64,000 nucleotides of DNA, taken from NCBI RefSeq assembly GCF_040581485.1, contig NC_090132.1:27229911-27293910 (forward strand), in the 5' to 3' direction. Below, piece after piece: positions 12,581-24,516 of the stretch (within the stretch, counting starts at the first letter, position 1; the number at the start of each line of letters is the position of its first letter). The position numbers and the translations under genes were made by a program. A model generated the notes under the pieces. The model saw only the letters and a list, made by a program, of their open reading frames with translations. It was not told where the DNA came from and ran no database searches. The stretch is from Linepithema humile (Eukaryota; Arthropoda; Insecta; Hymenoptera; Formicidae).

Positions 12581-14450
12581 AACAGCAAACAGTAATAACA
12601 GGGGGAGATGAAAGTATGTTATATGGAAGCGTCTATCGGTATAACATGAGCTTTGACCCGATAATGCAACTGATATAGTGCCTCCGCCTATATCTGACGT
12701 TTCTAGAGGAATACACATCTCCGTTTCTAGCCGCAGTAAGAGGAAAGCACAGGAAAAGTGATAATATAATTGGCGGACGTTAGCGATAATAACGAGGCTA
12801 ATCGCTTCCTTCCATAATTCATAGAGATTCGCTATGCGTACGTCGCGGAAGTGGCGTGCTCTCGCCATTGGAAAACGATCGGTATTAAAGGAAAGTAATA
12901 GAGTCGAGTGTACGCCACAAAGCCGCCCCTTTCTCCTGTCAAAGGAAAGAATCGGCTTTTACAAATAAAAATATTAATCCGCGAAAATAACATTATCTAT
13001 CGACAGCTGTCGATTGTGTCGTATCTCATTCGCGCATTGTAAAACGTGTTTACGCGATACATAGACGGTTGCGCAGAACAAATGATTAGAAACATATCGC
13101 GGAATGCTCTACTTTTCACGCTCTATCGCACCAAAATCTTCCGCCATCGTACGGTTCATCGCTGTTCGAGAAGGAAACCTTGTGTAGCTGGCGAAGCGAC
13201 CTTCCGATCGAAGAGCGCATTTAATTTCGCTTTCGCAATAGCAGTCGGATTAAAACATCGTCGAATTTCGAGGTCAGCATGTCGCGACAACATAAATCCT
13301 CTTTGAGATCAATTAAAAGCGTCGCGAAGTGGAACAAATTTATTTTACACGAAGAAATTGTTTCTTCATTTTAAGTTTTTATTTCGTCAGATTGCATTTT
13401 CCGAATTTGCGGAGCAAGTAGTGAAATTTTGTCTGTTTAGACGACGGATTGCCCGACCGTCAATTGCACGGCGAATATCGGATCGTGGGATCTGGAAGAA
13501 CGAAGACAATTGCTCAAGGTTCAAAATTATGTTGGAATGTAACGATTCGATAAAAGGCATCCGAGCGGTTGTTAACAGCGCCGATATATGTTTCCCGATA
13601 TCTATACAATATCCCTATATAATCGACAGAATTGCTCGTGCGCGTTAGAAATACCAGACTAGTTTGCCAGATAGAATCTCGAGAAGCATTTCGAGGATTT
13701 AGCAAGCCACTGGTAGACTTTCGTTACGGTGCCCTACGAACACCCACGTAAGGCAATGCCGCACAAAGTATCGGAATAGGATAGAATAGGCTGTAGTTAT
13801 GTGCCGCCACACATCGGTGCCGACTATATAGCAGCTATCGACACGTTTCGAGAGGAGCAACATAGACAGCACGGGAGCGCGCGCAAATATACACACACAC
13901 ACACACACGACGATACATCCGATGTGCCTGTACGGACGGCGAATGTGCTCCGGCAGGGCGTGGTCCGTTTATGTAAGGCACCGACGTTTTTTCGTCACCC
14001 GTTTCGCGGTCTCCGATTTATCTGTTAGGCTCCCGCGATCTATCGCGGCACCCGGTCAGCCCCCCCTTTCCCCTGCTTCACGGGGAGCCCCTCTTCGGCA
14101 AAGTGCGCCTATCGGGCGAGATCTCTCCTGACATTTCGCCGGCGAGCGAGATGTCGCCGATGAGATTCGATATTTCCTCTTGTGTGTGAATGGGATGCTC
14201 TCTCCGCTTCTCTCTCGCTTTATCTCTCTTCTTTCTCCTTTTCTCGATCGCGGTGTGATTCATGGGATCCCCTGACATTTGCCTATCGATGCCCACATGG
14301 GGGAGGGTCGACGATCCGAGACGTCGTGAGCGATTGCGCATATGTAATCGTACGCGGGAACCTCGCGTCTCTATTCGCTATCGTTTCCACTTTGATCCCT
14401 TTCCGCGCCATTCACTGATGGGACGCAATAGACGTTCGACTTAAATACAT
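12581..14450. other. GC-richer intergenic island
   Basis: GC and CpG content rise from about 12.6 kb and peak at 13.9-14.45 kb, where C-rich strings and a CT-rich tract (14200-14245) occur. Frames overlap on both strands and none is convincing. Candidate regulatory DNA by composition only. Confidence 0.4.
13891..13908. repeat. (AC)n microsatellite
   Basis: Nine AC units inside the GC-rich intergenic island at 13.0-14.4 kb. Confidence 0.85.
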
Positions 14451-16980
14451 GCTAGAAACTTAAATACGTACGAATAATAGCGAAGATACAGCGATCTTCG
14501 TCGAGAAGCATTCAGATCTTCACTTCTTAAAGAATTCTGCGAAGGAAAAAATACTAGATTTGAAATTATTGATAAAATTATGTGTTGTTAATTATTCAAA
14601 ATATATGTGCAGAGTATTTATTAGGAGAACACGTGTCCATTCATGCGTACTTGTGTTTCTACTGAAAGAGAAATTATTAACTCGAAACCCGGAAATATGT
14701 CAGCTGCTCTTGAATACAGTTGCTTGTATTTCAGTTTTCCGCATTGAATTGAAGAGCGTTGAAGTTTCCGGACGTACCCTTCTCGGAACATTTTCTGATC
14801 GCTTGTGAATATGATCGTCTATCTTCCCGCGCACCAAAGCATCCTTTGACATTTGTTAAAGCGCGGCGTGCTTCTCTATCTCAATATTAATCTACACAAG
14901 CAATAATAGTCAATTAAACTTCGTGTGCTATTTATTCTGGCTCAAAGTTAAAGTTGATAGCAATTAAAATTATATTTTATCTTTTCTTATCAAATCTTTT
15001 TGCTTGCAATATATAAATGCGATTAGAAAGAATCATTTATTTAAAAAAAATAAAATTTGAGAAAAAAATATATTTTTAAAATATTAAAAAAATTATTATC
15101 AAAATTACATTCGCCTTATATTGTCTTATCTATCCAGTAATTAATATGTATTTCGCTCAATTACATCCATGAGTTTCTGATTTGAAATTTAAGCGAAATT
15201 CTATACAACGGATGATGTGCATTATATGCGAAACTAGTTGCATCACAATCTGAATCACTTCTTCAAGCGCACCATGCTTCTTGCTCCAATCCGATCAGAG
15301 GAATCCCTTGACATTTGCACTCTGCGTGGCTGTATGCAAAGTACACACGTCGCGTATACGTGTCTATGTGCCAAGCCTCCACCCAACAGCGACGACTCCC
15401 ACACTATCATCTGCTTAGCCGGACTCGTTCTGCATGGCGCGTTCGCCTGTACATAAACGTGAAATAAAAACTTTTATTTGCGCAACTCGCTCTTGCGTAA
15501 TTGCAATTTGTCTCATCTATTTAGCGAAGCTTCGGAAATAAAAATTAGCATTGCTAAATGTTGGACTTTGTGTGATTTAATGCGATGTTTTATTTAGTGA
15601 CTCTGTATGCGGCAATATACTTCTCATTCTCAATTCGCGATTAATATCGAATCCTCCTACGTATAGATCGTTATCGTCAAGCGTGGAGGATAACGCGAGC
15701 ATCCGAGATGATCACGTCAGAAGATTCCCAAGAATATAACAGCGCTCGGGCACGGCGAATAACAATTATTATCTGCATCGATCGAGAGCAAATGATAAAG
15801 CGCAGTTGCCAACGGAAATTTTCCGATGCACAATCTTGCGATCATCGATTCGCTCATCGTCAAGGTGCTTCTATCTGCCTACTTGCCAGCCGGAAAAAGA
15901 TTAGTTACATAAAGCACTTCTTCTTCTGCATACGACCGTCATACGATCACCGCTTGCCCGGCATATGATATGGCACTTGTTTTGTATCTCGTTCACGGCA
16001 GAGGTTTTATCATGGTCAGATAAGGAAAATAGCATTGAGAATTATAATGCACATACTAAACTAACTGCGAAAAATATAAATCTTTTTTTGTCGATCGCAA
16101 TTGAGTGTTAAAACATGATTATCTTATGCCACACGCGACAGATTATTCGATGATCCCAATTTCAGGCAACGTGCGAGATAAAAGTATCATAAGTATCTTG
16201 CGTTAATCGCGATAGAATAAATAATCGTTGTTAATTCGAAAGCGGATTTACGGCCGATCGCAATTAGCAAATTGGCTGAGTCAGTGACTCTAGTCGAGCG
16301 TCTCTTTTTGACGATTAGCTTTTTTATCGTGCGTGTTAATTCTTTTTGTGCTGTTGATATTAGAAGAGAGTCATCGGGCAGTCACGAGGCGAATACTGCA
16401 TGCTTGCCATCGTTAATCAGTTTTTCTTCTTTGGCTTCTTTTTTGCGTTCTGCGAGAAAATCCAGTGCGGTGGAAATGAAAACGACAAGAACGACAAGCT
16501 GTCCTAGCGAGCTCGACCGAACTTCGCCAAACAGTGAAAGTAATGCAAACTGATTTGCCTAGGCGTCTTGAGAGAGAGTCTTTGAAGCTTGTCTTCTTGT
16601 ATATGAATGTCCTTCCTGTCCAAGTGGACACGCGATTTATTATCCCTTATAAACGTAGACAAAGTAAGAAACGGATTGAGATATTTTTTTTTTTTTACCG
16701 ACAAATGTGGAAAATAACTGAAAAATAAAGTAATTCAGAAGAACTCCTCCGAGTTTATATTATTGCTATTATCTTATTGTTCTTGCAAAATTACAGAAAA
16801 GATTTATTTCATGTGTTGTAGGTGGCAATGCTTAAGATAATTATACCTTTCAGAAGAAGATGTTGATTATGATGATTTTTTGTGACAATCATATGTAAAA
16901 CAGTGACGCGAGCATCCAGCTAATAAAATATCACGCAAAAATCCAAGGATATTGTATGGCTTAGACTCATTAGAATTCTT
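14451..16980. other. Intergenic, mixed composition, no gene seen
   Basis: AT-rich with moderate islands at about 15240-15460, 15640-15970 and 16250-16620. The short frames have no recognisable domain. Confidence 0.55.
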
Positions 16981-17480
16981 GGGAAACGTGGAACTGCGTG
17001 GAAGTCGATTATCGCAATAATAATGCATTGAAACTACTTGAGGATTCTTTTGGCGGGCAAACTATAAATTTACTATTATTACGCTGTTGCTTATTTCATC
17101 ATTCATCGGGTGAAAATAATTTCGTCCCTGAGCGCATAATTTATCAGCCGTCAGGTCGGAAAATTATTTGTAAACGAATAACCGTGCATCAGCCGCGCTA
17201 TTCGTTTTCTATTCCGCGATCTACGAGCCCGACCGGCCGTCGCTGCGTTGTACACACGACGGGATTAGAGATCGGTGGGTGTGTTGCGCCGGTCGGATCG
17301 GGTGTGCGATCATGCGTTAAAATGAAAGGAGACGCACGACGTGCCGGGATGAGAAATAAGAAAAACGACCAGGCAAGACTCGATAGCCGATCGGTGTCCT
17401 AAAAGGAGAGTCTGGTATCCGAGCGAGACGATGTCGCGATCGCGCGATTGCGATTAATCCGTTCTACGATAAGTTCGCGC
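16981..17480. other. GC-richer island, possible conserved noncoding element
   Basis: A 134-codon frame on the plus strand begins at GTG (16998) and has no known domain or splice context. The block contains paired motifs (CAGCCGTCAGGTCGG and CATCAGCCGCGC). I read it as noncoding. Confidence 0.35.
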
Positions 17481-19697
17481 ATCGATTTTCCTGGAATCCG
17501 CACATTGGAAATTGATCAATAATTGTACATTGTGGTACGCGCATTACGTTGTATGTATATCAACTTCACTTTTTTTTCCTTCGGTTTACCATTAACATTT
17601 TAATGTAGTTGTTTGTTTGAGAGACTCATGCTTTCACGGATGCAATGTACTTCGATTTCGTAAATTAAAAAAAAAAAAAATAAATTTGCTACAAAATCCA
17701 CGCAATTCGTTAAATTTCTGTTATGTTACACAAAAAAAATTTTACCGTAATCTTTTTTGCATTTATAGTCAATTTAATTTAATGTAGAAAAAGAGGAGTC
17801 AACGCTGAGTCAAGAAACTTCGCCGGCGTGGATTAATTAAAATCCTCATTAAGACGCGGTCATAGATAATAGATAACGGAACACAGTATTAGCGACGCTA
17901 TGGACGTTCTATCGATCTGTACCGCTAATCGATCGGTACGATTTTTTCCACTTTCTAAATGCGCGAGTCCGTTCTGAGTCCGGACACCGCATGGAATTTT
18001 GTGATTAGCTCGGCCGTTTTTGTCAACGTCATGTTGGCAATAATGTTCGTTGGCGCGTAGAATTATTGCCTCATCGATGCCGTTGTAGGTTCGCGCTTGT
18101 CTCGGACCGCTCTTTTGTGACTCGGAGCGATCGCCAATACTCTTATCCCCTTGAGTTGCAAGCCAGAGCTGTTCAGCTTCTTTTCGCAACAAAGAACAAA
18201 AAAATTCTCTCGTATTCCCTTCCCCCTCTTCCTTTTGTTTTTTCACTCATTTGCTTTTTTTCATTTGCATCGCAGATTGCAAACGATGCTTGTACGCGAT
18301 CACGTCAATCGCGCTTCTAGAATTTTGGAAACGTTACCGCAACGACAAGGACCGATCTTTTGCCTTTCCAACGCAAAATCAATATTATGCTTTGATATAT
18401 CAAATTTTTAATCTATTTATTGTTTTTCTATACTCTCTATTGTCTTCTCTCTATGGCACTTTTAACTATTTTTTCCGTGTTCTTTATTATTAAGGTGAAA
18501 AAATCTTGGCTTCTGATCGCGTACGTCATACGACGTAAATATTAATAACTTTTTACAATCCTGTTGATTAAGACGTACTCTTCTTGCGATTAAATAAGCT
18601 GTAAAACACGAGAAACGATGCATTTTTTACTTGTTGATGTAAAATTAATGGACGGAATATATAAAAGAGTTAAAGATTACGATAGAACTTTGTAAAGTTA
18701 TTCGTTTCTACCTCTGCATTAACTTTTTCATCAACTAGAAAACTGATGTGTAGATTACGACGTTTATAATACTTATTTAAACACAACAATAATCAACTTT
18801 AAAGAATACAAATAAATTTGTAACTTAAGCAATGTAAACAGGAATAAGTTAATTTTTTATTTTATTGAAGCATGAACTAGCGTGTTATTCAAGTTTCTTC
18901 CGCGATATCTTTACGCAATAATGTTATTGCCTTGGCATGCAAGCTTACGCGTACAGACATTCGCATTTATAACGCAAGAATGTGAAAAGATAACTATAAA
19001 TAATTTTATTACCTGATTTATTTGCTAACGATGACAAATGATTGTTAATTTTGTTTAGAAAAAAATATAAAAATTAGTGTAAATTTTGATTTTGTGTGAA
19101 TAGAATTTTGCATTAACCAAATTTATAATTTGCTCAATTTTGCATAATACAAATTAATGACAATATTATTATTATTATTTTACTGAAATAACTTAATCAA
19201 AAACGATTTTATTAAAATGATAACTGTTATTACGTCAAATTACAACAGCGTTTGCTCGTTTCCTTTGACGATTCAACGATGAAAGTTTCGGTAGTATACG
19301 CGCGAACATTGTTCAGTTAGACAGACTTGAATGGAATCGAATAGAGTACGATAATACTCATATCAAGTGGGCGTCGAGAATCGATTCAAACAATCGTAGC
19401 ATATGCACCGGCAAAGTTCAGTCTTCATTAATTCAACGCGAGATCGTTCATCAATTAACTTACCTAGTCATTGAAGGATAGTTGAGCTTTTCTTCAATTT
19501 GTAACATTTATTTTTTGGTTTAAAAATATATGTTAGCAATATTAAATTAAATGATAAAGATTATAAATAGTTATTTGAATGTATATAAAAAATAAAGATT
19601 TGTAAGGATTATTGATCTTCAGTTATAGGAAGAAAATTATTCGCTTAGACTTATTAGGTTTTTATAATTAAAAAGATTGTATTCTTTTTAAAAAGAA
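17481..19697. other. Intergenic, AT-rich, no gene seen
   Basis: AT-rich except for a GC-richer patch at about 17860-18340. A short homopolymer A tract lies near 17668-17681. Nothing gene-like. Confidence 0.55.
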
Positions 19698-19700
19698 TTA

Positions 19701-19915
19701 GACCCAACACACAATAGAAAATATTAGAAATAGGAATAAATATTAAATATTAGAAAGAACAATTTAGAATTATTTTACTTCAGACAAGGAAACGGAATAG
19801 ATTAATTATTTCTAATTTTTATTTCCTAATTTATGATGATTAATCCATTTCATTTTCTTGAAATAAAATAATTCCAATTTTCTATTCCTAATATTTCTTC
19901 TACGTGTGTTAGGCC
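19701..19915. mobile_element. Palindromic MITE, PIF/Harbinger-like ends, TTA target duplication
   Basis: The left end reads GACCCAACACAC and the right end reads GTGTGTTAGGCC, which is the inverse of GGCCTAACACAC. The arms continue inward as imperfect inverted repeats (TAGAAAATATTAGAAATAG against AGAAATATTAGGAATAG; GAATTATTTTACTTC against GAATTATTTTATTTC; both meeting GATTAAT), with about 25 extra bases in the left arm. The element is flanked on each side by TTA. A TWA target duplication and GGCC-type ends fit the PIF/Harbinger superfamily. It has no coding capacity and would fold as a long hairpin. Confidence 0.6.
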
Positions 19916-19918
19916 TTA

Positions 19919-20854
19919 CTATATTGAACAATTGTGAATTATAGGATAAGGCGTAATCTAGCGTCTTGAAGAAGAAAGGACATTGAGCGTTGCAATGCGT
20001 CTTGCCTTACAGATCTTATTTGTCGTCGATAAAGGAAGTTTCTGCCATTTGCAATCTTTTATAATTTAAAAATAAGCAACCAAATAAATTGTATCAATTG
20101 ATTATTCATTTCTATTTATTGCAAATTTTGTAATTTATGTATAACTATCTGATATCTATATCAAATTTTAATTTTCTAAAAGCATGCGATACAGAGTGCA
20201 GCACAAGCTGATAGAGCATGCACTGAGGAAATACTATTCCTTTATCGCAGTTGATTTTTCATAAAAATATCCAAACAAGTTACATGTTTTGCCAAAAATA
20301 AGTTTTCAATTTGATTCGATTTATTTTGTAATTGTCTTTATCTATTGCGTAATTTTATTATTTCAAAAAAATAGTATTATTTCATTATTTTACTTACTTG
20401 TATTATTCTTAGCTGTCAAATCTGACGTAAAAAACATATTAAAATTATAATATTTATGAAATCTTATTGAGTTATAGGAATATAAGGCAAAGGAAAATCG
20501 ACAGGTGACATTATCGCTTAGGTAATCAACTTGAAGTGTAATATTTTAATAGTAATTATAATGAAGTTACAGGATGCTTTTATACAGTATGTATAGATAG
20601 ACAGCGTCATAATATAGTTTTCCTTAAGTAATTCATTCAATATATTTATGTTTAATCATTTCGTACGTTTATTATCGTCTATAATGAAAGAGAGATAGAA
20701 ATAGAGAGACGGAGAGATAGAGACAGAGATATGTAGAACGTGTATTCGTAAAACCTTTACGTGAAAAACAAGTGAAGCCCCAACTTGGTGATTACAAACG
20801 AACGATATATATTCTTTGTTTCTTTTTTTTTTTTATTAATCGCGAGCGTGGTAC
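19919..20854. other. Intergenic, AT-rich, beyond the ham 3' end
   Basis: AT-rich DNA between the MITE and the candidate ham cleavage site, with the GA-rich tract and a T tract (about 20823-20834). No gene seen. Confidence 0.6.
20687..20732. repeat. GA-rich imperfect repeat
   Basis: AGAGAGATAGAAATAGAGAG type low-complexity sequence just beyond the putative ham polyadenylation site. Confidence 0.7.
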
Positions 20855-20877
20855 ACATGTATATGCGTATGCTGTGC

Positions 20878-20883
20878 TTTATT
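20878..20883 (-). terminator. Candidate polyadenylation signal AATAAA for ham
   Basis: TTTATT on the plus strand reads AATAAA on the sense strand. A second AATAAA follows about 45 bases further on, just before a genomic A tract (about 20823-20837). A GTGTACC stretch between them could serve as the downstream element. Earlier perfect signals were not seen between 22518 and this point. Confidence 0.35.
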
Positions 20884-22105
20884 TCTCACCGTTATTAATC
20901 TCCTCGCTACCGATGACAAGTTCGAAATACACATTTTACAATGTTAACATTCCTACCGGATGAAGCGCGAGGAACATATTTTCGTTTACATAACTTTTTC
21001 GCGTCCCGCTTACTACAAGATAAACTTCTAGAATCGTATTTATATATATATTAAAAATCGCAGAAATTTTTCTTTCTTTTATCTTTACAAATGTTATATT
21101 ACCTAATAGAAATTTGTACAGTTTTTCGCAAGATTTTTGTTGTCTTCTAATTGTATAATTATACACACTCTTTCGTATGCGCGTGATTATCTCAATTACG
21201 CGCATTTAATTAATTTTGTCTCTTCGTCACTTTGGCTTCGCAGACTAACATATATTAATTTTGATACACGAACACGATGCGAGAGTGTACTTTTGTTTCG
21301 CAGATCCTAGGTCTCGTAGCTAGATCTTGCATCCAGTAAATGGTATTCTCTCTTGTCGTCTCGCCACTCTTACCATCCTGTATTATTTCATTCAGCTATG
21401 TTCTGTGAATGTTCTATATGACAAAATTCAACGATCTCGACGATCTCCAAACTAAAATAATTACAGTCATCTTACAGTAGAAATTTTTCAACAATCTAAT
21501 TTCTGACTCTCCAAGAATGCATTGCATTCCGAACGCGACGCAACTAACGCTGTCCGCGATGCAACTAACACCGGTTTGTTTAAGGACAAACCAGCCGAGA
21601 ATAGCGCGCACGTAGATATATCTAGGACCTACAAAAGTCGGTGATTAGATCATCGATCGAGGTGGATACATCGCAAGCCGTTTAACAATTTGCAAAATTT
21701 TCGCAAGAGACGCTTCGATCGTTCGCATTCTACGTCGTACGATCTGCGGTGCAACGATGCAATAGTAACGATAAATTAATTTTGTTCATAATAGCAATAA
21801 ATAATATTACAAAGTGTGCGCTTCTTACAATCGATACTGAGACCGGAGAAGAGCGGGATGGGGATAATATTTCATTATTCGTGCGCGTGTACATTCATAA
21901 CGAGTCTGTGGAAACTATAGAACTAGACTCTATAGAGGAGCGCTTCTGATATGCGTGTGTAAGAGAAGGGGGCTAACTGGTCCATTCGTTGTTCTTTACA
22001 AGATACTTTTTCAAGTGCAAATAAACGTGAAGTGTAAAAAAAGTATTGCGCAACAAGGATCTGAGGTTTGCGGGGACTTCGCCTTATGTTCGCCGAGGTC
22101 TTTGC

Positions 22106-22106
<1 letters not shown>

Positions 22107-22137
<31 letters not shown>
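22107..22137. repeat. Homopolymer T31 tract
   Basis: Thirty-one consecutive T on the plus strand, followed by ACAG. It lies in the putative ham 3' UTR, where the transcript would carry a genomic A31 run. Such a run could mis-prime oligo-dT in RNA studies. No retrocopy is visible next to it. Confidence 0.9.
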
Positions 22138-22140
<3 letters not shown>

Positions 22141-22518
22141 GAGCACCTCTTTTACAAGTATAACGGGTTTGAATTCCTTCATTTTTCTCTGAAAACTTCC
22201 GACATGTATACATTGATGTGTAATTAGAATTATTATAGACTGTCTTTCGTGGATTTACGGTATCATCGCGGAGAATAACCCGATTATACTCGAGAATCGC
22301 TCGCTTTACTGAAGCGAAAGATCGATATTTCGCGAAGTTGAAGTATGCGGACTGTTCTAGTAGTAAATAATTCTGCGTCAGCGTGATTTATGAGTAACGC
22401 AGTGTCAAGATTGAGTGTCCTGAGACGAACGTACTCGCAACAATTCTGTACATTAATGAAAACGCGCTTTCCTCGTCTTACGAAGCGCTCGCGCAAATCA
22501 CCCAGACTGACCTCTGGG

Positions 22519-24516
22519 CTATGTCGAGATCTCGATCACCGGCTCCGCGGTGTTATTATTGAGCAGCTCCTGCTTCTCCCGCAGCTTTAAATCGTACTGC
22601 GAGGGCGACGGCGACTCCTTCGCCTCGATCGGCGACAGTCCGTCCGTTTCCTCCAAAGGGGACGCGCCTTCCTCGCTGTCTTCGTCCTCGTCGTACTCGA
22701 CTTCCATCTTCGACTCGTTTATCTCGTGCAATCGAGCCGGGATGTATGCGGGGTGATGTGGTATTCCGTAGCCGCTCTCGCCGCTGTAAGTGACCTTGCC
22801 CATGAAGGACCTGATTTCGTCGAAGTACGTGTCCTCCCGCTCGTTCTCGTTGCTACTTCCGGGCGAATCGGCGACTGAGACCACTCCGCTGCCGTCATCG
22901 GCCTCGTGCTTCTTCAGGTGTCGATCCAGATTGGTCTGCTGGCCGAAGCACCTTTCGCAAAGCGGACACTTGAACGGCCGCTGTTTGTCGTGGATGTTTC
23001 TCACGTGTCTCTGCAGATTACTCGAGATGCTGAAGGACCGCTCGCAGTACTTGCACTTGTACGGCTGCTCGCCGGTGTGCGTCCTCAGGTGCCTCGTCAG
23101 ATTGGCCGAGCGCGGGAACACTTTGCCGCAGAACTTACAGGAGTATCGGTCCTTCATTTTGCCGTGAACATGATGATGATGATGATGGTGGTGGTGATGG
23201 TGGGGTGGCAAGACGGCTTCCTGGAACGGCTTCACACCGGGGAACGCACTGAGCGGCGGCCGGGCGAGCAGATCGAAACCTCCTCCTGGCCTAGCGCCGC
23301 TGAGCCCGTTCATAAGCGAGCCTAAAAAAGGAAGCCCGCGCGGTGGGCCGAAGGGCGGGAGCGGAGGTATCAGCCTGGATTCCGGCGTGGCTCCGCTGGG
23401 AGGCGGCGGGGCGCCGGGAAAGCCTGGGAAAGCGCTCACCCCGGGATTGCGGTACATCGTCTCGAGGAACATCGGATGTATCGGTCGGGGATAAGCCATG
23501 TGCGGCGGTGTATTGGTCGGCGGTTGCTCGGTCGGCAGGCTGGTTCTCAGTTGCGGGCTGGGAATGTCCTTGGACTCGAGCTCCATCGGCGGCGGAGCGG
23601 CGTCCTCTTCCGGTTTCGGCGGATCGGGCGGCGCGGGTGTTTCCTCCATCGGTACCGGCGCGGGCGACGGAGTGCGGCTTTTCCTGCTCGCGGATTTCGA
23701 AGTGACATCCCGCTTCTTGGTCTGTATCCTTAAATCCAGCGGTTGCTCGGTCGTTTCCTCCTTCGGGATGTTCGAAGCACTCTCGGTTTCCATTCTTCGC
23801 TCGTTGCTCCTGGCCGCCTCTCTTCTCTTCGAAAGATCGTCGTCGCTCTCCGGAGTCGGCTGGACCGGTGGTCTGGCCGGAGACGGCCGAAAGGTAGAGG
23901 TGGCTTCTTCCGCCGTGGAAGGAGAGACCTTGTTGTGATGCGACAGCACTCTCGGAGGAGTGAAACGTTCTTTCTTCGGGCTGTCGCTTCTCTTCTCGGC
24001 CTCCTCGATCTTCGGCGGGAAAAGCAGTGGCGTGTTCAGAAAGTTCGGAGGGTTCGGAAAAATTCCCGTGTAAGGATTTATCAGACTAGGCGGGTAGAAA
24101 GGCAAACCGCCTGGCAAGCTCACGGGCGGCCGTGAATACACCAGGAAGGGGCTCGCCGCTGGCGTTGGTAATTGAGGCATGGTTCCGGGCGGACCGGTTG
24201 GAGTCGTGGAGTCGCAAAACCGCTTATGCTTCGACAACGATGTCACCGTGCTGAAGGACTGTCCGCATTTAACGCACTTGATCTGCATGCGACAGTCGGC
24301 GTGCATGCGCTTGTGCCGGCATAAATTGGAGAACTGCGTGTACGCCTTGAAACAGACCTCGCACTGAAAGGGCTTTACGCTGCTGTGGATGTGGGTGTGC
24401 TGTTTCAGGCCGGAACTGGTCGCGAATGTTTTGCCGCACTCCGTGCAAGCGTGGCTCCTGGCGCCGACGTGATGCGTTCTGATGTGCCGTTGCAAGTTCG
24501 ACGGATCGGTAAAGAC
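22519..24516 (-). CDS. ham: ham coding exon 8 (zinc fingers 3-9, CtBP motif, His run, C-terminus; residues 381-1045)
   Basis: The acceptor CGGCAG ends at 24517 and the stop codon TAG is at 22521-22519. The exon encodes 665 residues. Fingers 4 (Cys404/407, His420/424), 5 (432/435, 448/452) and 6 (461/464, His477, Cys481, a C2HC type) follow the end of finger 3. A long Pro-rich linker follows, with EQPLDLRIQTKK at 637-648 containing the PLDL CtBP-binding type motif, basic and acidic patches, and 11 histidines at 819-829. Three C-terminal fingers follow (Cys840/843 to His856/860; 868/871 to 884/889; 897/900 to 913/917). After them EDTYFDEIRSFMGK resembles the conserved post-finger EVI1 segment, and an Asp/Glu-rich tail ends in PVIEIST. 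The C-terminal half being in a single exon is notable, because vertebrate genes split it. Confidence 0.97.
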   Translation of the reverse strand, partial: VFTDPSNLQRHIRTHHVGARSHACTECGKTFATSSGLKQHTHIHSSVKPFQCEVCFKAYTQFSNLCRHKRMHADCRMQIKCVKCGQSFSTVTSLSKHKRFCDSTTPTGPPGTMPQLPTPAASPFLVYSRPPVSLPGGLPFYPPSLINPYTGIFPNPPNFLNTPLLFPPKIEEAEKRSDSPKKERFTPPRVLSHHNKVSPSTAEEATSTFRPSPARPPVQPTPESDDDLSKRREAARSNERRMETESASNIPKEETTEQPLDLRIQTKKRDVTSKSASRKSRTPSPAPVPMEETPAPPDPPKPEEDAAPPPMELESKDIPSPQLRTSLPTEQPPTNTPPHMAYPRPIHPMFLETMYRNPGVSAFPGFPGAPPPPSGATPESRLIPPLPPFGPPRGLPFLGSLMNGLSGARPGGGFDLLARPPLSAFPGVKPFQEAVLPPHHHHHHHHHHHVHGKMKDRYSCKFCGKVFPRSANLTRHLRTHTGEQPYKCKYCERSFSISSNLQRHVRNIHDKQRPFKCPLCERCFGQQTNLDRHLKKHEADDGSGVVSVADSPGSSNENEREDTYFDEIRSFMGKVTYSGESGYGIPHHPAYIPARLHEINESKMEVEYDEDEDSEEGASPLEETDGLSPIEAKESPSPSQYDLKLREKQELLNNNTAEPVIEIST

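Larger units (their letters stand above)
20855..22518 (-). other. Putative ham 3' UTR
   Basis: The sequence after the ham stop contains no recognised coding exon. The first perfect AATAAA on the sense strand is at 20878-20883, giving a 3' UTR of about 1.65 kb. A run of 31 T on the plus strand (A on the sense strand) lies at 22107-22137. Extent is inferred only from the signal position. Confidence 0.35.

Noticed and set aside
22550..24367. Many plus-strand frames across ham exon 8
   Set aside because: They are antisense shadows of the zinc-finger exon.
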